Shown here one piece after another: positions 25,437-35,467 of a DNA stretch of 35,467 nucleotides (position 1 is the first letter of the stretch; every line of letters begins with the position of its first letter). Under the pieces are notes generated by a model. The model was not told the DNA's origin and ran no database searches. It was given only the letters and a program-made list of their open reading frames with translations. A program made the position numbers and the translations under genes. This stretch comes from Pseudomonadota bacterium (lineage in GTDB: Bacteria > Pseudomonadota > Gammaproteobacteria > Burkholderiales > Burkholderiaceae_E), in the NCBI GenBank assembly GCA_963204785.1, contig CAUJHG010000058.1, forward strand, positions 1 through 35,467, read 5' to 3'.

Positions 25437-25886
25437 TCAGATGTTGCGGTACTTGTCGTGGCAGTTCTTGCAGGCCGCGCCGGTGGCGCCGAGTTGCGGG
25501 CGCAGCGTCTCCAGGCTTGCGGCTGCCGCCGGCAGCTTCGCCGTCTCGCCCTGGAGGCGATCGGCACGGGCCTTGTAGTCGGCGGCATCCGCCCAGGGCT
25601 CGGCCTTCAGCCCCTTGGAGGTCGACCCGGCGGGGAAAGCCTCCCAGGGCAGGTGGCTCATGGTCTCGATCACGCGCGCCGAGGCCTGCGCCGCGGCAGC
25701 ATCGAAGGGCCGCTCGCCCTTGGCCATCGCGGCCAGGCGCCCCATGTGGTTGGCCATCACCGTGTAGACGGCCTGGCGGTACTTGACTGCGTCCTCGGCC
25801 TTGGCGAACTGCGCGCGCACCGGCGCGGCAGCCAGCACCGCAGCCGCAATGACCGCGCAGCAGAGCAGCGACTGTTTCTTCTTCAT
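25437..25886 (-). CDS. Cytochrome c' (class II c-type cytochrome)
   Basis: A 149-residue periplasmic cytochrome. Residues 1-25 are a signal peptide (MKKKQSLLCCAVIAAAVLAA, then PVRA). FAKAEDAVKYRQAVYTVMANH begins the four-helix bundle, and the haem-binding CKNCH (139-143) lies close to the C-terminus, which is diagnostic for class II cytochromes. Cytochromes c' bind NO and CO and may protect against nitrosative stress or carry electrons. The start at 25886 gives a clean signal peptide and follows GAGG; an upstream ATG at 25955 would spoil it. It converges on the b561-like gene, its possible electron partner, and lies 96 bp after the purB start-distal end on the same strand. Confidence 0.92.
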   Translation of the reverse strand: MKKKQSLLCCAVIAAAVLAAAPVRAQFAKAEDAVKYRQAVYTVMANHMGRLAAMAKGERPFDAAAAQASARVIETMSHLPWEAFPAGSTSKGLKAEPWADAADYKARADRLQGETAKLPAAAASLETLRPQLGATGAACKNCHDKYRNI

Positions 25887-25982
25887 CGAACGGGCCTCCT
25901 CAGGCAGGTTCTTCCTGGTTGAACGGACCGCGGGGTGCGTCCCCGGGCGGCGCACAAGATGCCACAGTTGCCGGCGCAGCGT

Positions 25983-27368
<1,386 letters not shown>

Positions 27369-27420
27369 CTAGCACCACAGCGCCCGGCCATTGGCTATAC
27401 TGCCCGGTCCATCCTCCCTG

Positions 27421-27441
27421 CCGACCGGCCGCGCCGGTCGG
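27421..27441 (+). promoter_or_regulatory. Leader hairpin just upstream of the GST start, with a nearby -10
   Basis: CCGACCGG (27421-27428) and CCGGTCGG (27434-27441) form a perfect 8-bp stem with a 5-nt loop that ends 8 nt before the GST ATG, so the only Shine-Dalgarno-like bases (GGTCGGG) are partly in the stem. A TATACT hexamer at 27396-27401 is a possible -10 for the same transcript; no clear -35 is seen. Confidence 0.4.
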
Positions 27442-27449
27442 GTGCGCCC

Positions 27450-28067
27450 ATGAAACTGATCGGCTCGGACACCAGCCCCTACGTGCGCAAGGTGCGCGTC
27501 GTGATGGCCGAGAAGAAGATCGACTACCAGTACGAGCTCGAGGACGTCTGGTCGCCCGAGAGCCGCATCCGCGAGTCGAACCCGCTGGGCAAGGTGCCCT
27601 GCCTCATCATGGACGACGGCGGCGCGGTGTTCGACTCGCGCGTGATCGTCGAGTACCTGGACAACCTGACGCCGGTGCAGCGGCTGATCCCGCCCTCCGG
27701 GCGCGAGCGCATCGAGGTCAAGTGCTGGGAGGCCCTTGCCGACGGGCTGCTCGACGCGGCGCTGCTGCTGCGCATGGAACAGACGCAGCGCGAAGAGGGG
27801 CAGCGCAGCCCGAAGTGGGTCGCACGGCAGATGGACAAGATCGAGGCGGCGCTCGGAGCGATGGACAGCGGGCTCGGCGAGAACGCCTGGGCCTGCGAGG
27901 GCCGCTACTCGCTGGCCGACGTCGCGATGGGCTGTGCGCTGGGCTACCTCGACTTCCGCTTCGCGCAGCTTGGCTGGCGGGTGCAGCATCCGAACCTGGC
28001 ACGCCACGCGGAGAAGCTCTTCGCGCGCCCGTCCTTCGTCGACACCCTGCCGCCCGCGCCCGGCTGA
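27450..28067 (+). CDS. Glutathione S-transferase family protein
   Basis: A 205-residue GST. The N-terminal thioredoxin-like domain starts MKLIGSDTSPYVRKVRVVMA, with the SPYVRKV segment at the glutathione site; NPLGKVPCL (about 46-54, cis-Pro) and DSRVIVEYLD (about 63-72) are the other glutathione-binding elements. The C-terminal helical domain includes YSLADVAMGCALGYLDFR, the usual N-capping box. Related proteins conjugate or reduce glutathione adducts; the substrate is unknown. The ATG at 27450 follows a hairpin and lacks a strong Shine-Dalgarno. It sits between purB (divergent) and mnmA (convergent). Confidence 0.92.
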   Translation: MKLIGSDTSPYVRKVRVVMAEKKIDYQYELEDVWSPESRIRESNPLGKVPCLIMDDGGAVFDSRVIVEYLDNLTPVQRLIPPSGRERIEVKCWEALADGLLDAALLLRMEQTQREEGQRSPKWVARQMDKIEAALGAMDSGLGENAWACEGRYSLADVAMGCALGYLDFRFAQLGWRVQHPNLARHAEKLFARPSFVDTLPPAPG

Positions 28068-28074
28068 ACGGCCG

Positions 28075-28096
28075 GCGCGGCTTCAGGCAGCCGCGC
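28075..28096. terminator. Hairpin shared by the convergent GST and mnmA 3' ends
   Basis: GCGCGGCT (28075-28082) and AGCCGCGC (28089-28096) form a perfect 8-bp stem. It begins 7 bp after the GST stop and its loop contains the mnmA stop codon, so the terminator-like structure overlaps the mnmA coding end. Confidence 0.45.
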
Positions 28097-29279
28097 TGAT
28101 CAGCCCTCCGCCCAGGCAGACTTCGCCGCGGTAGAGCACCGCCGACTGCCCCGGCGTGGCAGCCCACTGCGGCTGCGCGAACTCCAGCACGAAATCCCCG
28201 CCCGCCGCGCGGGCGAGCCGGCACGGCGCGTCGGCCTGACGGTAGCGCGTCTTCGCGCCCAACCTGCCGTCGTCGTGCGGTGGCCCGCCGGCGATCCAGT
28301 GCGCGTGGTCGGCCTCGATCCGCGTCGACAGCAGCCAGGGATGGTCGTGCCCCTGGACCACGAACAGCGTGTTGCGCCCGAGGTCCTTGCGCGCGACGTA
28401 CCAGGGTTGCCCGCTGCCCTGCCGGGTGCCGCCGATCCCGATTCCCTTGCGCTGGCCCAGCGTGTAGAAGGCCAGCCCCAGGTGTTCGCCCACCTGGCGC
28501 CCGTCCTCGGTGAGGATCGGTCCCGGACGCACCGGGAGGTAGCGGTTGAGGAACTCGCGGAAGGGCCGCTCGCCGATGAAGCAGATCCCGGTGGAATCCT
28601 TCTTGCGCGCGTTCGGCAGCCCCAGGCCCAGGGCGATCTCGCGCACCTGGCGCTTGTGCAGGTGTCCCAGCGGGAAGATCGTGCGCGCCAGTTGCGCCTG
28701 GGTCAGCCGGTGCAGGAAATAGCTCTGGTCCTTGGAGGCGTCGAGCCCGCGCAGCAGTTCGTGCCGCGCGCTCTCGCCCTCGCCCGTGGTGCGCCGCCGC
28801 GCGTAGTGCCCGGTGGCGATGCAGCCTGCGCCCATGCGCACCGCGTGGTCGAGAAAGGCCTTGAACTTGATCTCGGCGTTGCACAGCACGTCCGGGTTCG
28901 GGGTGCGGCCCGCCGAGTACTCGCGCAGGAACTCGGCGAAGACCCGCTCACGGTACTCGGCCGCGAAGTTAACCGCCTCGATGTCGATCCCGATCAGGTC
29001 GGCGACGCTGACGGCGTCCAGCCAGTCCTGGCGTGTGGAACAGTACTCGTCATCGTCGTCGTCCTCCCAGTTCTTCATGAACAGGCCGACGACCTCGTAG
29101 CCCTGCGCCTTGAGCAGCCAGGCGCCGACCGCGGAGTCGACGCCACCGGACAGCCCGATCACGACCCGCACGCCCTCCCCGGGGCGCCTGTCCGGATCGA
29201 GCCCGGCGGCCTGCATCAGCGTGCGGGATGCGGCTGCGGATGCCGTTGCGCCACCCCCTCCGATTGCCACGATGTCCAT
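28083..29279 (-). CDS. mnmA: tRNA-specific 2-thiouridylase
   Basis: A 398-residue MnmA, which makes 2-thiouridine at position 34 of Lys, Glu and Gln tRNAs. [13 protein letters not shown] (39-51) is the PP-loop ATP site; catalytic Cys133 is in [12 protein letters not shown] and the persulfide-forming Cys233 in [16 protein letters not shown] and GRTPNPD are conserved. An N-terminal extension of about 35 Gly/Ala-rich residues precedes the core, which normally starts close to the PP-loop; an internal ATG at 29216 (codon 22) would remove most of it. Neither start has a clear Shine-Dalgarno. It diverges from pntAA across a 92-bp promoter region. Confidence 0.95.
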   Translation of the reverse strand: MDIVAIGGGGATASAAASRTLMQAAGLDPDRRPGEGVRVVIGLSGGVDSAVGAWLLKAQGYEVVGLFMKNWEDDDDDEYCSTRQDWLDAVSVADLIGIDIEAVNFAAEYRERVFAEFLREYSAGRTPNPDVLCNAEIKFKAFLDHAVRMGAGCIATGHYARRRTTGEGESARHELLRGLDASKDQSYFLHRLTQAQLARTIFPLGHLHKRQVREIALGLGLPNARKKDSTGICFIGERPFREFLNRYLPVRPGPILTEDGRQVGEHLGLAFYTLGQRKGIGIGGTRQGSGQPWYVARKDLGRNTLFVVQGHDHPWLLSTRIEADHAHWIAGGPPHDDGRLGAKTRYRQADAPCRLARAAGGDFVLEFAQPQWAATPGQSAVLYRGEVCLGGGLISAAA

Positions 29280-29297
29280 TGCGGGATTCTATCGAAC

Positions 29298-29327
29298 CTG
29301 TCATTGCACCGGGGGTCGTGTTATAAA
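29298..29327 (+). promoter_or_regulatory. Probable promoter of the pnt operon
   Basis: CTGTCA (29298-29303, four of six to the -35 consensus), an 18-bp spacer and TATAAA (29322-29327) lie 45-74 bp before the pntAA start. The opposite strand of the same gap must hold the mnmA promoter, which I could not place. Confidence 0.5.
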
Positions 29328-29371
29328 AGATGGTTTCGCAGGATTCCCAGATCCCTTTCCGGAGAAGTTCC

Positions 29372-30493
<1,122 letters not shown>

Positions 30494-30512
30494 CCGGCTC
30501 CGGAGCAAGACC

Positions 30513-30827
30513 ATGGAACACATCAATCCCACGGTGATCAACCTGATCATCTTCGTGCTGGCGATCTACGTCGGCTACCACGTCGTCTGGAACGTCACGC
30601 CGGCACTGCACACGCCGCTGATGGCGGTCACCAACGCGATCTCCGCGATCATCATCGTCGGCGCGATGCTCGCTGCGGCGATGACCGAGACCGGGCTGGG
30701 CAAGACGATGGGCGTGCTCGCGGTCGCGCTGGCGGCGGTCAACGTCTTCGGCGGCTTCCTGGTAACGCGCCGGATGCTCGAGATGTTCAAGAAGAAGGAG
30801 CCCAGGGCCGGCTCCGCGAAGAAGTGA
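30513..30827 (+). CDS. pntAB: NAD(P) transhydrogenase subunit alpha, part 2 (membrane domain IIa)
   Basis: A 104-residue membrane protein with three helices (about 8-26, 34-56 and 60-87): FVLAIYVGYHVVWNVTPALHTPLMAVTNAIS is described here only by its end, where HTPLMAVTNAISAI (about 32-45) is the conserved family segment. It forms the proton channel with PntB. The tail is Lys-rich (KKKEPRAGSAKK). The ATG at 30513 is preceded by GGAGCAAGACC. pntAA ends 19 bp upstream and pntB begins 16 bp downstream. Confidence 0.95.
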   Translation: MEHINPTVINLIIFVLAIYVGYHVVWNVTPALHTPLMAVTNAISAIIIVGAMLAAAMTETGLGKTMGVLAVALAAVNVFGGFLVTRRMLEMFKKKEPRAGSAKK

Positions 30828-30843
30828 GCGAGGACGCCAAGCC

Positions 30844-32286
30844 ATGAGCATGAATCTCGTCGTTCTCCTCTACCTGGTCGCCTCGATCTGCTTCATCCAG
30901 GCGCTCAAGGGGCTGTCCCACCCGTCCTCCTCGCGCGCCGGCAACACCTTCGGCATGATCGGGATGACCATCGCGGTGTTCACCACGGTCGCCTTCATCT
31001 ACACGCTGCGCCCGGACATCGCCACGATCGGGATGGGCTGGGTGCTGCTGGGACTGCTGATCGGCGGCGCCGCGGGCACGCTGATGGCCAAGCGCGTCGA
31101 GATGACCAAGATGCCCGAACTGGTCGCCTTCATGCACAGCATGATCGGCCTGGCGGCGGTCTTCATCGCGATCGCCTGCGTCGCCGAGCCCTGGGCCTTC
31201 GACATCGTCGACAAGGGGCAGCCGATCCCGCTGGGCAACAAGGTCGAACTGTTCATCGGCGCCTTCGTCGGCGCGATCACCTTCTCGGGCTCGGTGATCG
31301 CCTTCGGCAAGCTCTCGGGCAAGTACAAGTTCCGGCTGTTCCAGGGCGCTCCGGTGGTGTTCAAGGGCCAGCACATGCTGAACCTGGTGCTGGCCATCGC
31401 GATGGTCGCGCTGGGGCTGCTGTTCGTGTTCTCGTCCTCGCAGGCCGAGGGCTGGCCGGCGTTCTGGGCGATGCTCGCGATCGCCTTCGTGCTGGGCGTG
31501 CTGATCATCATCCCGATCGGCGGCGCCGACATGCCGGTGGTGGTCTCGATGCTCAACAGCTACTCGGGCTGGGCCGCGGCGGGAATCGGCTTCTCGCTGA
31601 ACAACAGCATGCTGATCATTGCCGGCTCGCTGGTCGGCTCCTCGGGCGCCATCCTCTCGTACATCATGTGCAAGGCGATGAACCGCTCGTTCTTCAACGT
31701 GATCCTCGGCGGCTTCGGCGGCGAGACCGCAGCGGCAGGCGCTGGCGGTGGCGGCGAGCAGCGCCCGGTGAAGTCCGGGTCGGCCGACGACGCGGCCTTC
31801 CTGCTCGGCAATGCCGACACCGTGATCATCGTCCCCGGCTACGGCCTGGCGGTTGCGCGCGCCCAGCACCCGCTGAAGGAGCTCACCGACAAGCTGATCG
31901 CCAAAGGCGTCCAGGTGAAGTACGCGATCCACCCGGTGGCCGGGCGCATGCCGGGCCACATGAACGTGCTGCTCGCGGAGGCCGAGGTGCCCTACGACCA
32001 GGTCTTCGAGATGGAGGACATCAACTCCGAGTTCGGCGACACCGACGTCGTGCTGGTGCTGGGCGCCAACGACGTGGTCAACCCCGCCGCGAAGGATCCG
32101 AAGTCCCCGATCGCCGGAATGCCGATCCTCGAGGCCTACAAGGCGCGCCAGGTCATCGTCAACAAGCGCTCGATGGCCTCGGGCTACGCGGGGCTGGACA
32201 ACGAGCTCTTCTACATGGAACGTACGATGATGGTCTTCGGCGACGCGAAGAAGGTCGTCGAGGACATGGTCAAGGCGGTCGAATAG
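30844..32286 (+). CDS. pntB: NAD(P) transhydrogenase subunit beta
   Basis: A 480-residue subunit. About nine hydrophobic helices fill residues 1-290; a Gly-rich linker (GAGGGGEQRP, near 299-308) leads to the soluble NADP(H)-binding domain III: VIIVPGYGLAVARAQHPLKE, HPVAGRMPGHMNVLLAEA, and GANDVVNPAAKDPKSPIAGM, then VIVNKRSMASGYAGLDNELF. These are all standard PntB motifs. GADMPVVVSMLNSYSGWAAA is the conserved membrane segment. The start has GCGAGG about 10 nt upstream. Last gene of the operon; a weak hairpin (32304-32318) follows the stop. Confidence 0.96.
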   Translation: MSMNLVVLLYLVASICFIQALKGLSHPSSSRAGNTFGMIGMTIAVFTTVAFIYTLRPDIATIGMGWVLLGLLIGGAAGTLMAKRVEMTKMPELVAFMHSMIGLAAVFIAIACVAEPWAFDIVDKGQPIPLGNKVELFIGAFVGAITFSGSVIAFGKLSGKYKFRLFQGAPVVFKGQHMLNLVLAIAMVALGLLFVFSSSQAEGWPAFWAMLAIAFVLGVLIIIPIGGADMPVVVSMLNSYSGWAAAGIGFSLNNSMLIIAGSLVGSSGAILSYIMCKAMNRSFFNVILGGFGGETAAAGAGGGGEQRPVKSGSADDAAFLLGNADTVIIVPGYGLAVARAQHPLKELTDKLIAKGVQVKYAIHPVAGRMPGHMNVLLAEAEVPYDQVFEMEDINSEFGDTDVVLVLGANDVVNPAAKDPKSPIAGMPILEAYKARQVIVNKRSMASGYAGLDNELFYMERTMMVFGDAKKVVEDMVKAVE

Positions 32287-32303
32287 CGCAGCGCGCCGCC
32301 GCC

Positions 32304-32318
32304 GCGGGGTCGACCCGC
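32304..32318 (+). terminator. Weak hairpin after pntB
   Basis: GCGGG-gtcga-CCCGC lies 18 bp after the pntB stop in a 109-bp gap of GC-rich DNA before the next gene. No T-run. A marginal terminator candidate. Confidence 0.25.
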
Positions 32319-32395
32319 AGCGGGGCCGCCACGACTGCGGCGCTCCGGGTGCGCCCGGCTCCCGGGCGGCGCCGCCGCGATGGGAGGGATCGACG

Positions 32396-32773
32396 ATGTC
32401 CGACGAACTGGTCCAGGCGTCCCGCAGTCCGGAGTCGCTCGAGGCGCTGCGCAGGGTCACGCTCGCCGACTACGCGCTGCACATCGCAGGCCTGCTGCTG
32501 TCGATGGGCCTGCTATCGGTGCTCGCGCTGATCATCAACTACATCAAGCGCGACGACGCTGCCGGCACCATCTACCACAGCCACATGAACTGGATGATCT
32601 CCACGTTCTGGTGGACGCTGTTCTGGATGGTGGTGTCCTTCGTTCCCAGCCTGGTGCTCGCAGTGGTCTCCTTCGGGCTGCTGTCCTTCCTGTTCGTGAT
32701 CCCCTGCATCTGGTATCTGTACCGGATGATCAAGGGACTGCTGCGCCTGCTCGACGGCCATCCGATGCCCTGA
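32396..32773 (+). CDS. DUF4870/COG3671-like small membrane protein
   Basis: A 125-residue protein with a soluble, charged N-terminus (1-22) and three hydrophobic segments (about 28-47, 66-88 and 90-110). ALIINYIKRDDAAGTIYHSH followed by MNWMISTFWW resembles the YIKR.dA.gt...SHf.w...tFw pattern of COG3671/DUF4870 membrane proteins; function unknown. The start at 32396 has GGGAGGG about 6 nt upstream, a strong site. The lipoprotein gene begins 3 bp after its stop, so the two are likely an operon. Confidence 0.82.
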   Translation: MSDELVQASRSPESLEALRRVTLADYALHIAGLLLSMGLLSVLALIINYIKRDDAAGTIYHSHMNWMISTFWWTLFWMVVSFVPSLVLAVVSFGLLSFLFVIPCIWYLYRMIKGLLRLLDGHPMP

Positions 32774-32776
32774 CCC

Positions 32777-33511
32777 GTGATGAAGACATCCGCCGCCCCA
32801 TTCCTTCCGAACCGCCGGCGGCTGCTGGCGGGAGCAGGCGCCCTGGGCGCGGCAGCGCTCACTGGCTGCGCGCTGCCAGGCGCCGGCGGCCCGGTGCGCG
32901 CCCCGGCACCCCCGCCACGGCTGCGCGTCGGCGACCAGTGGCGCTACGAGCAGATCAACCGCTACAACGGGCTGCGGCTGGGCGAAGTGACGATGCGCGT
33001 CACCGCACTGGCGCCGCAACTGCGGATCGCAGTCGCCGGCGTGGGGGCCCCCGAGGCCGGTACCGAGGAGGTGTACGCCGAGCCCTGGCGCATGCTGCAG
33101 GAGCCCGGCTACGATCTCGTCCAGATCTACGAGACGCCGCAGCCGCTGCTTCCCGCACCTCTGCAGGCTGGCGCCAGCGAGCGCTGGGCCGGACGATACC
33201 GGGTTGCCGGCAGCGACGAGTGGCTGTACTGGTCGGTCTGGGTCGACGCACAGCGCTGGGAAGAGGTGGTCGTTCCCGCGGGGCGCTTCGAGGCGCTGCG
33301 CGTCGAGCGGCGCATCGCCTTCAGGCACTCCGACCTCTGGCGCGTGCACTCGGAGCGCAGCGATACGCTCTGGTACGCACCCGAGGTCAATCGCTGGGTG
33401 CAGCGCGAGTGGACCGGCAGCTACCGGCGCTACGGGCTTCCGCGCTACATGGGCCAGCGCGAGGACTGGCTGATCTCCCGGCTGATCGAGTACCGGCCCG
33501 CGCCGGGCTGA
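32777..33511 (+). CDS. Putative lipoprotein of unknown function
   Basis: A 244-residue protein with a basic, twin-arginine-like N-terminus (PNRRRLLAGAGALG), a hydrophobic stretch and a lipobox LTGC with Cys31, so it is likely lipid-anchored after export by Sec or Tat. A Pro/Ala linker follows. The mature part begins RVGDQWRYEQINRYNG and continues with alternating beta-type segments rich in Trp, Tyr and Arg, ending DWLISRLIEYRPAPG; no family was recognised. The start is either the GTG at 32777 or the ATG at 32780 directly after it; both sit 3-6 bp after the preceding gene. It ends 24 bp before the convergent glcF. Confidence 0.72.
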   Translation: MMKTSAAPFLPNRRRLLAGAGALGAAALTGCALPGAGGPVRAPAPPPRLRVGDQWRYEQINRYNGLRLGEVTMRVTALAPQLRIAVAGVGAPEAGTEEVYAEPWRMLQEPGYDLVQIYETPQPLLPAPLQAGASERWAGRYRVAGSDEWLYWSVWVDAQRWEEVVVPAGRFEALRVERRIAFRHSDLWRVHSERSDTLWYAPEVNRWVQREWTGSYRRYGLPRYMGQREDWLISRLIEYRPAPG

Positions 33512-33535
33512 GGCTTCGCGCCCCTCGCTCCGCGC

Positions 33536-34789
33536 TCAGGGGGTCGACAGCCGCTCGTCGAGCCACTCGATCCAGTGGCGTACCGGGGTCGCGGTGCCCG
33601 CCTGCAGGTGCGCGATGCAGCCGACGTTCGCCGACAGCAGTTGCTGCGGCCTTCCGGCCTCGAGTGCGTCGAGCTTGCGCGCGCGCAACTGTCGCGACAG
33701 CTCCGGCTGCAGCACCGAATAGGTGCCGGCCGAACCGCAGCACAGGTGGGCCTGCGCCACCGGCTGCAGTCGCGCACCGAGTCGCGCGAGCAGCCCTTCG
33801 ACCCGTCCGCGCACGCGCTGTCCGTGCTGCAGCGTGCACGGCGAATGGAAGGCCAGATCCTCGGGCGGGCCGGCGCGCAGGCTCACCTGCCCGTGCGCCA
33901 GCGCGGCATCGAGCTCGGCCACCACCCACTCGGCCGGATCGCGGGTGAGCTCGACCACACGTCGCGCCTTGTCGGCGTAGACCGGGTCGTCACGCAGCAG
34001 GTGGGCGTAGTCCTTGATCATCGCTCCGCAGCCCGAGGCGTTGACGAGGATCGCCTCGACCCCGGCACCGCCCTGCGGCGCGAACTGCGGCCACCAGGCG
34101 TCGATGTTGCGGCGGGCCTGCGCGAGAGCTCCGGCGTGATCGTCCAGATGGTGACGGATCGCGCCGCAGCAGCCCGCGCCACCGGCGAGCACCGCCTGCA
34201 CGCCGAGCGCATCGAGCACCCGTGCGGTGGCTGCATCCACCGAGGGCATCATCGCGGGCTGCACGCAGCCCAGCGGCATCAGCACCTTGCGCGCGTGGCT
34301 GCGCGACGGCCAGGTCCCGGGCGCGCGGCGCGCCGGCACCATGCCGCGCAGCGAGGCCGGCAGCAGTGCGCGCACCATCTGCCCGGCGCGCAGCGCCGGA
34401 CCGAAGAGCCATCGGCGCGTCAGCCCCTCGCGCAGTGCCGCGCGCAGCAGCCGCTCGCGCAGCGGCCGGCGCACCTGCGTGCTGACCACCCGGCGCCCGA
34501 TGTCCACCAGGTGGCCGTAGCGCACCCCCGACGGACAGGTGGTCTCGCAGCCGCGGCAGGTCAGACAGCGATCGAGGTGGCTCTGCGTCGCCGCCGTGGG
34601 CACGGCCCCCTCGACCACCTGCTTGATCAGGTAGATGCGGCCGCGGGGACCGTCGAGTTCGTCGCCCAGCAACTGGTAGGTCGGGCAGGTGGCGGTACAG
34701 AAGCCGCAGTGCACGCAGCTGCGCAGGATCGCCTGCGCCTCGTCGCCGTCGGGCGTACCCTGCAGCCAGTCCGCGAGGTGGGTTTCCAT
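33536..34789 (-). CDS. glcF: Glycolate oxidase iron-sulfur subunit
   Basis: A 417-residue GlcF. Two 4Fe-4S ferredoxin-type clusters are complete: Cys25, 28, 31 and 35 (CVHCGFCTATCPTY) and Cys75, 78, 81 and 85 (CLTCRGCETTCPSG). Two later CCG-type domains contain LPLGCVQPAMMP-like and AGCCGAIRHHLDDH, and LCCGSAGTYSVLQ, as in heterodisulfide-reductase-like electron carriers. With GlcD and GlcE it oxidises glycolate to glyoxylate and passes electrons to the membrane. Its ATG overlaps the glcE stop by one base (TGATG at 34787-34791), so translation is coupled. GPRGRIYLIKQVVEG is a family signature. Confidence 0.94.
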   Translation of the reverse strand: METHLADWLQGTPDGDEAQAILRSCVHCGFCTATCPTYQLLGDELDGPRGRIYLIKQVVEGAVPTAATQSHLDRCLTCRGCETTCPSGVRYGHLVDIGRRVVSTQVRRPLRERLLRAALREGLTRRWLFGPALRAGQMVRALLPASLRGMVPARRAPGTWPSRSHARKVLMPLGCVQPAMMPSVDAATARVLDALGVQAVLAGGAGCCGAIRHHLDDHAGALAQARRNIDAWWPQFAPQGGAGVEAILVNASGCGAMIKDYAHLLRDDPVYADKARRVVELTRDPAEWVVAELDAALAHGQVSLRAGPPEDLAFHSPCTLQHGQRVRGRVEGLLARLGARLQPVAQAHLCCGSAGTYSVLQPELSRQLRARKLDALEAGRPQQLLSANVGCIAHLQAGTATPVRHWIEWLDERLSTP

Positions 34790-35467
34790 CAGAGGTCCGG
34801 GTACATGCGGCCGGGGTTGAAGATTCCGGCGGGATCGAAGGCCTGCTTCAGCCGACGATGGATCACTGCCACTGCCGGGGCCAGCGGCTGGAACACTCCC
34901 ACGGAGCGGTCGCCGCCGCGAAACAGGGTCGCGTGTCCGCCGGCTTCGCGTGCAGCGGCACGTACCGCCGCTGCGTCCAGCGGGCCGCGCAGCCAGCGCT
35001 GGGCACCGCCCCACTCGAGCAGCGGTGCGCCGGGCAGCGGGATCGGCGGTGCCGTCGAGGGCAGCGAGAGCCGCCACAGCGGCGCCTCGCCCGCGAACCA
35101 GCCGGCCGTGTGATCGCGCAGCCCGGCCCAGTAGGCCGCAGCAACCGAGGGCTCGATCTCCACCGCCCCCTGCTCGCGCACGAAGCGCACCTGCGCGGCT
35201 TCCACCGCGGCACGGGCTCCGGACAGCCTCAGCCGCAGCCCGCCGTCGTGCCAGGCGCTCGCCGACACCGGCAGCGGCTGACCGCCCCACTCCTGGAGCC
35301 GGCGCAGCGCCTCGGCCTGGTCCATCGTCATGAACAAGGTGGTCTCCGCCGCGGGCATGGGCAGCACCTTCAGCGACACTTCGGCGATCAGGCCGAGGAT
35401 GCCCAGCGACCCGCACAGCAGTCGCGAGACGTCGTAGCCGGCGACGTTCTTCATCACCTGGCCGCCG
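34789..35467 (-). CDS. glcE: Glycolate oxidase FAD-binding subunit (5' end outside window)
   Basis: The frame is open to the right edge; the visible 225 or so residues begin GGQVMKNVAGYDVSRLLCGS, the end of the FAD_binding_4 (PCMH-type) domain where GGQVMKN...G.D..RL is conserved in GlcE. The rest is the cap region and ends GIFNPGRMYPDL, the usual C-terminus (FDPAGIFNPGR). GlcE pairs with GlcD as a flavin subunit of glycolate oxidase. The upstream N-terminal domain, and probably glcD, lie beyond the window. Overlaps glcF by one base. Confidence 0.93.
   Translation of the reverse strand, partial: GGQVMKNVAGYDVSRLLCGSLGILGLIAEVSLKVLPMPAAETTLFMTMDQAEALRRLQEWGGQPLPVSASAWHDGGLRLRLSGARAAVEAAQVRFVREQGAVEIEPSVAAAYWAGLRDHTAGWFAGEAPLWRLSLPSTAPPIPLPGAPLLEWGGAQRWLRGPLDAAAVRAAAREAGGHATLFRGGDRSVGVFQPLAPAVAVIHRRLKQAFDPAGIFNPGRMYPDL

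Overview
The window is about 35 kb of GC-rich chromosome, roughly 70% G+C by eye, with tightly packed housekeeping genes. Gene orders such as pcnB-folK, queA-tgt-yajC-secD-secF, a split pntAA-pntAB-pntB and glcE-glcF, together with the protein sequences, point to a betaproteobacterium close to Burkholderiales. No phage, transposase, integrase or CRISPR array is visible.

Layout. 1-4948: the end of pcnB; folK, a DUF486 membrane protein and a deoxynucleoside kinase joined by ATGA overlaps; then galE (minus) diverging from manC, with thpR overlapping the manC end. 5186-7724: a PhoR-type histidine kinase without a phoB beside it, converging on a DAHP synthase. 7798-13018 (all minus): an M20 peptidase, then a vitamin-uptake block read as pnuT/pnuC-like permease, NadR-like kinase, TPP riboswitch, TonB-dependent receptor. 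13176-14741: acyl-CoA ligase. 14835-17354: a small accessory patch of less GC-rich DNA holding a DUF4258/HTH toxin-antitoxin-like pair, a Fic protein, a decayed second copy of the toxin-antitoxin pair, and tRNA-Leu(CAA). 17419-18861: enoyl-CoA hydratase and a GNAT protein. 19047-24609: queuosine (queA, tgt) and protein export (yajC, secD, secF). 24699-25886: cytochrome b561-like and cytochrome c'-like genes, convergent. 25983-29279: purB, GST and mnmA. 29372-32286: the three-gene proton-translocating transhydrogenase. 32396-33511: a small membrane protein and a lipoprotein. 33536-35467: glcF and the 3' part of glcE.

Two places deserve most attention. The first is the TPP-riboswitch locus. A near-canonical THI element starts inside the last codon region of the kinase gene and precedes a TonB-dependent receptor, whose start codon sits in an inverted repeat able to hide it. 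With the Pnu-type permease and the kinase this reads as a complete thiamin (or thiamin-precursor) salvage route: outer-membrane receptor, inner-membrane facilitator, trapping kinase. The second is the accessory patch beside tRNA-Leu. The Fic gene there has a sigma-70-like promoter whose 17-bp spacer is itself a perfect inverted repeat, nested on the same axis inside a second, outer inverted repeat (67 bp in all), and the gene lies between an intact and a deleted copy of the same toxin-antitoxin locus.

All family calls were made by reading the translations; no database search was run.
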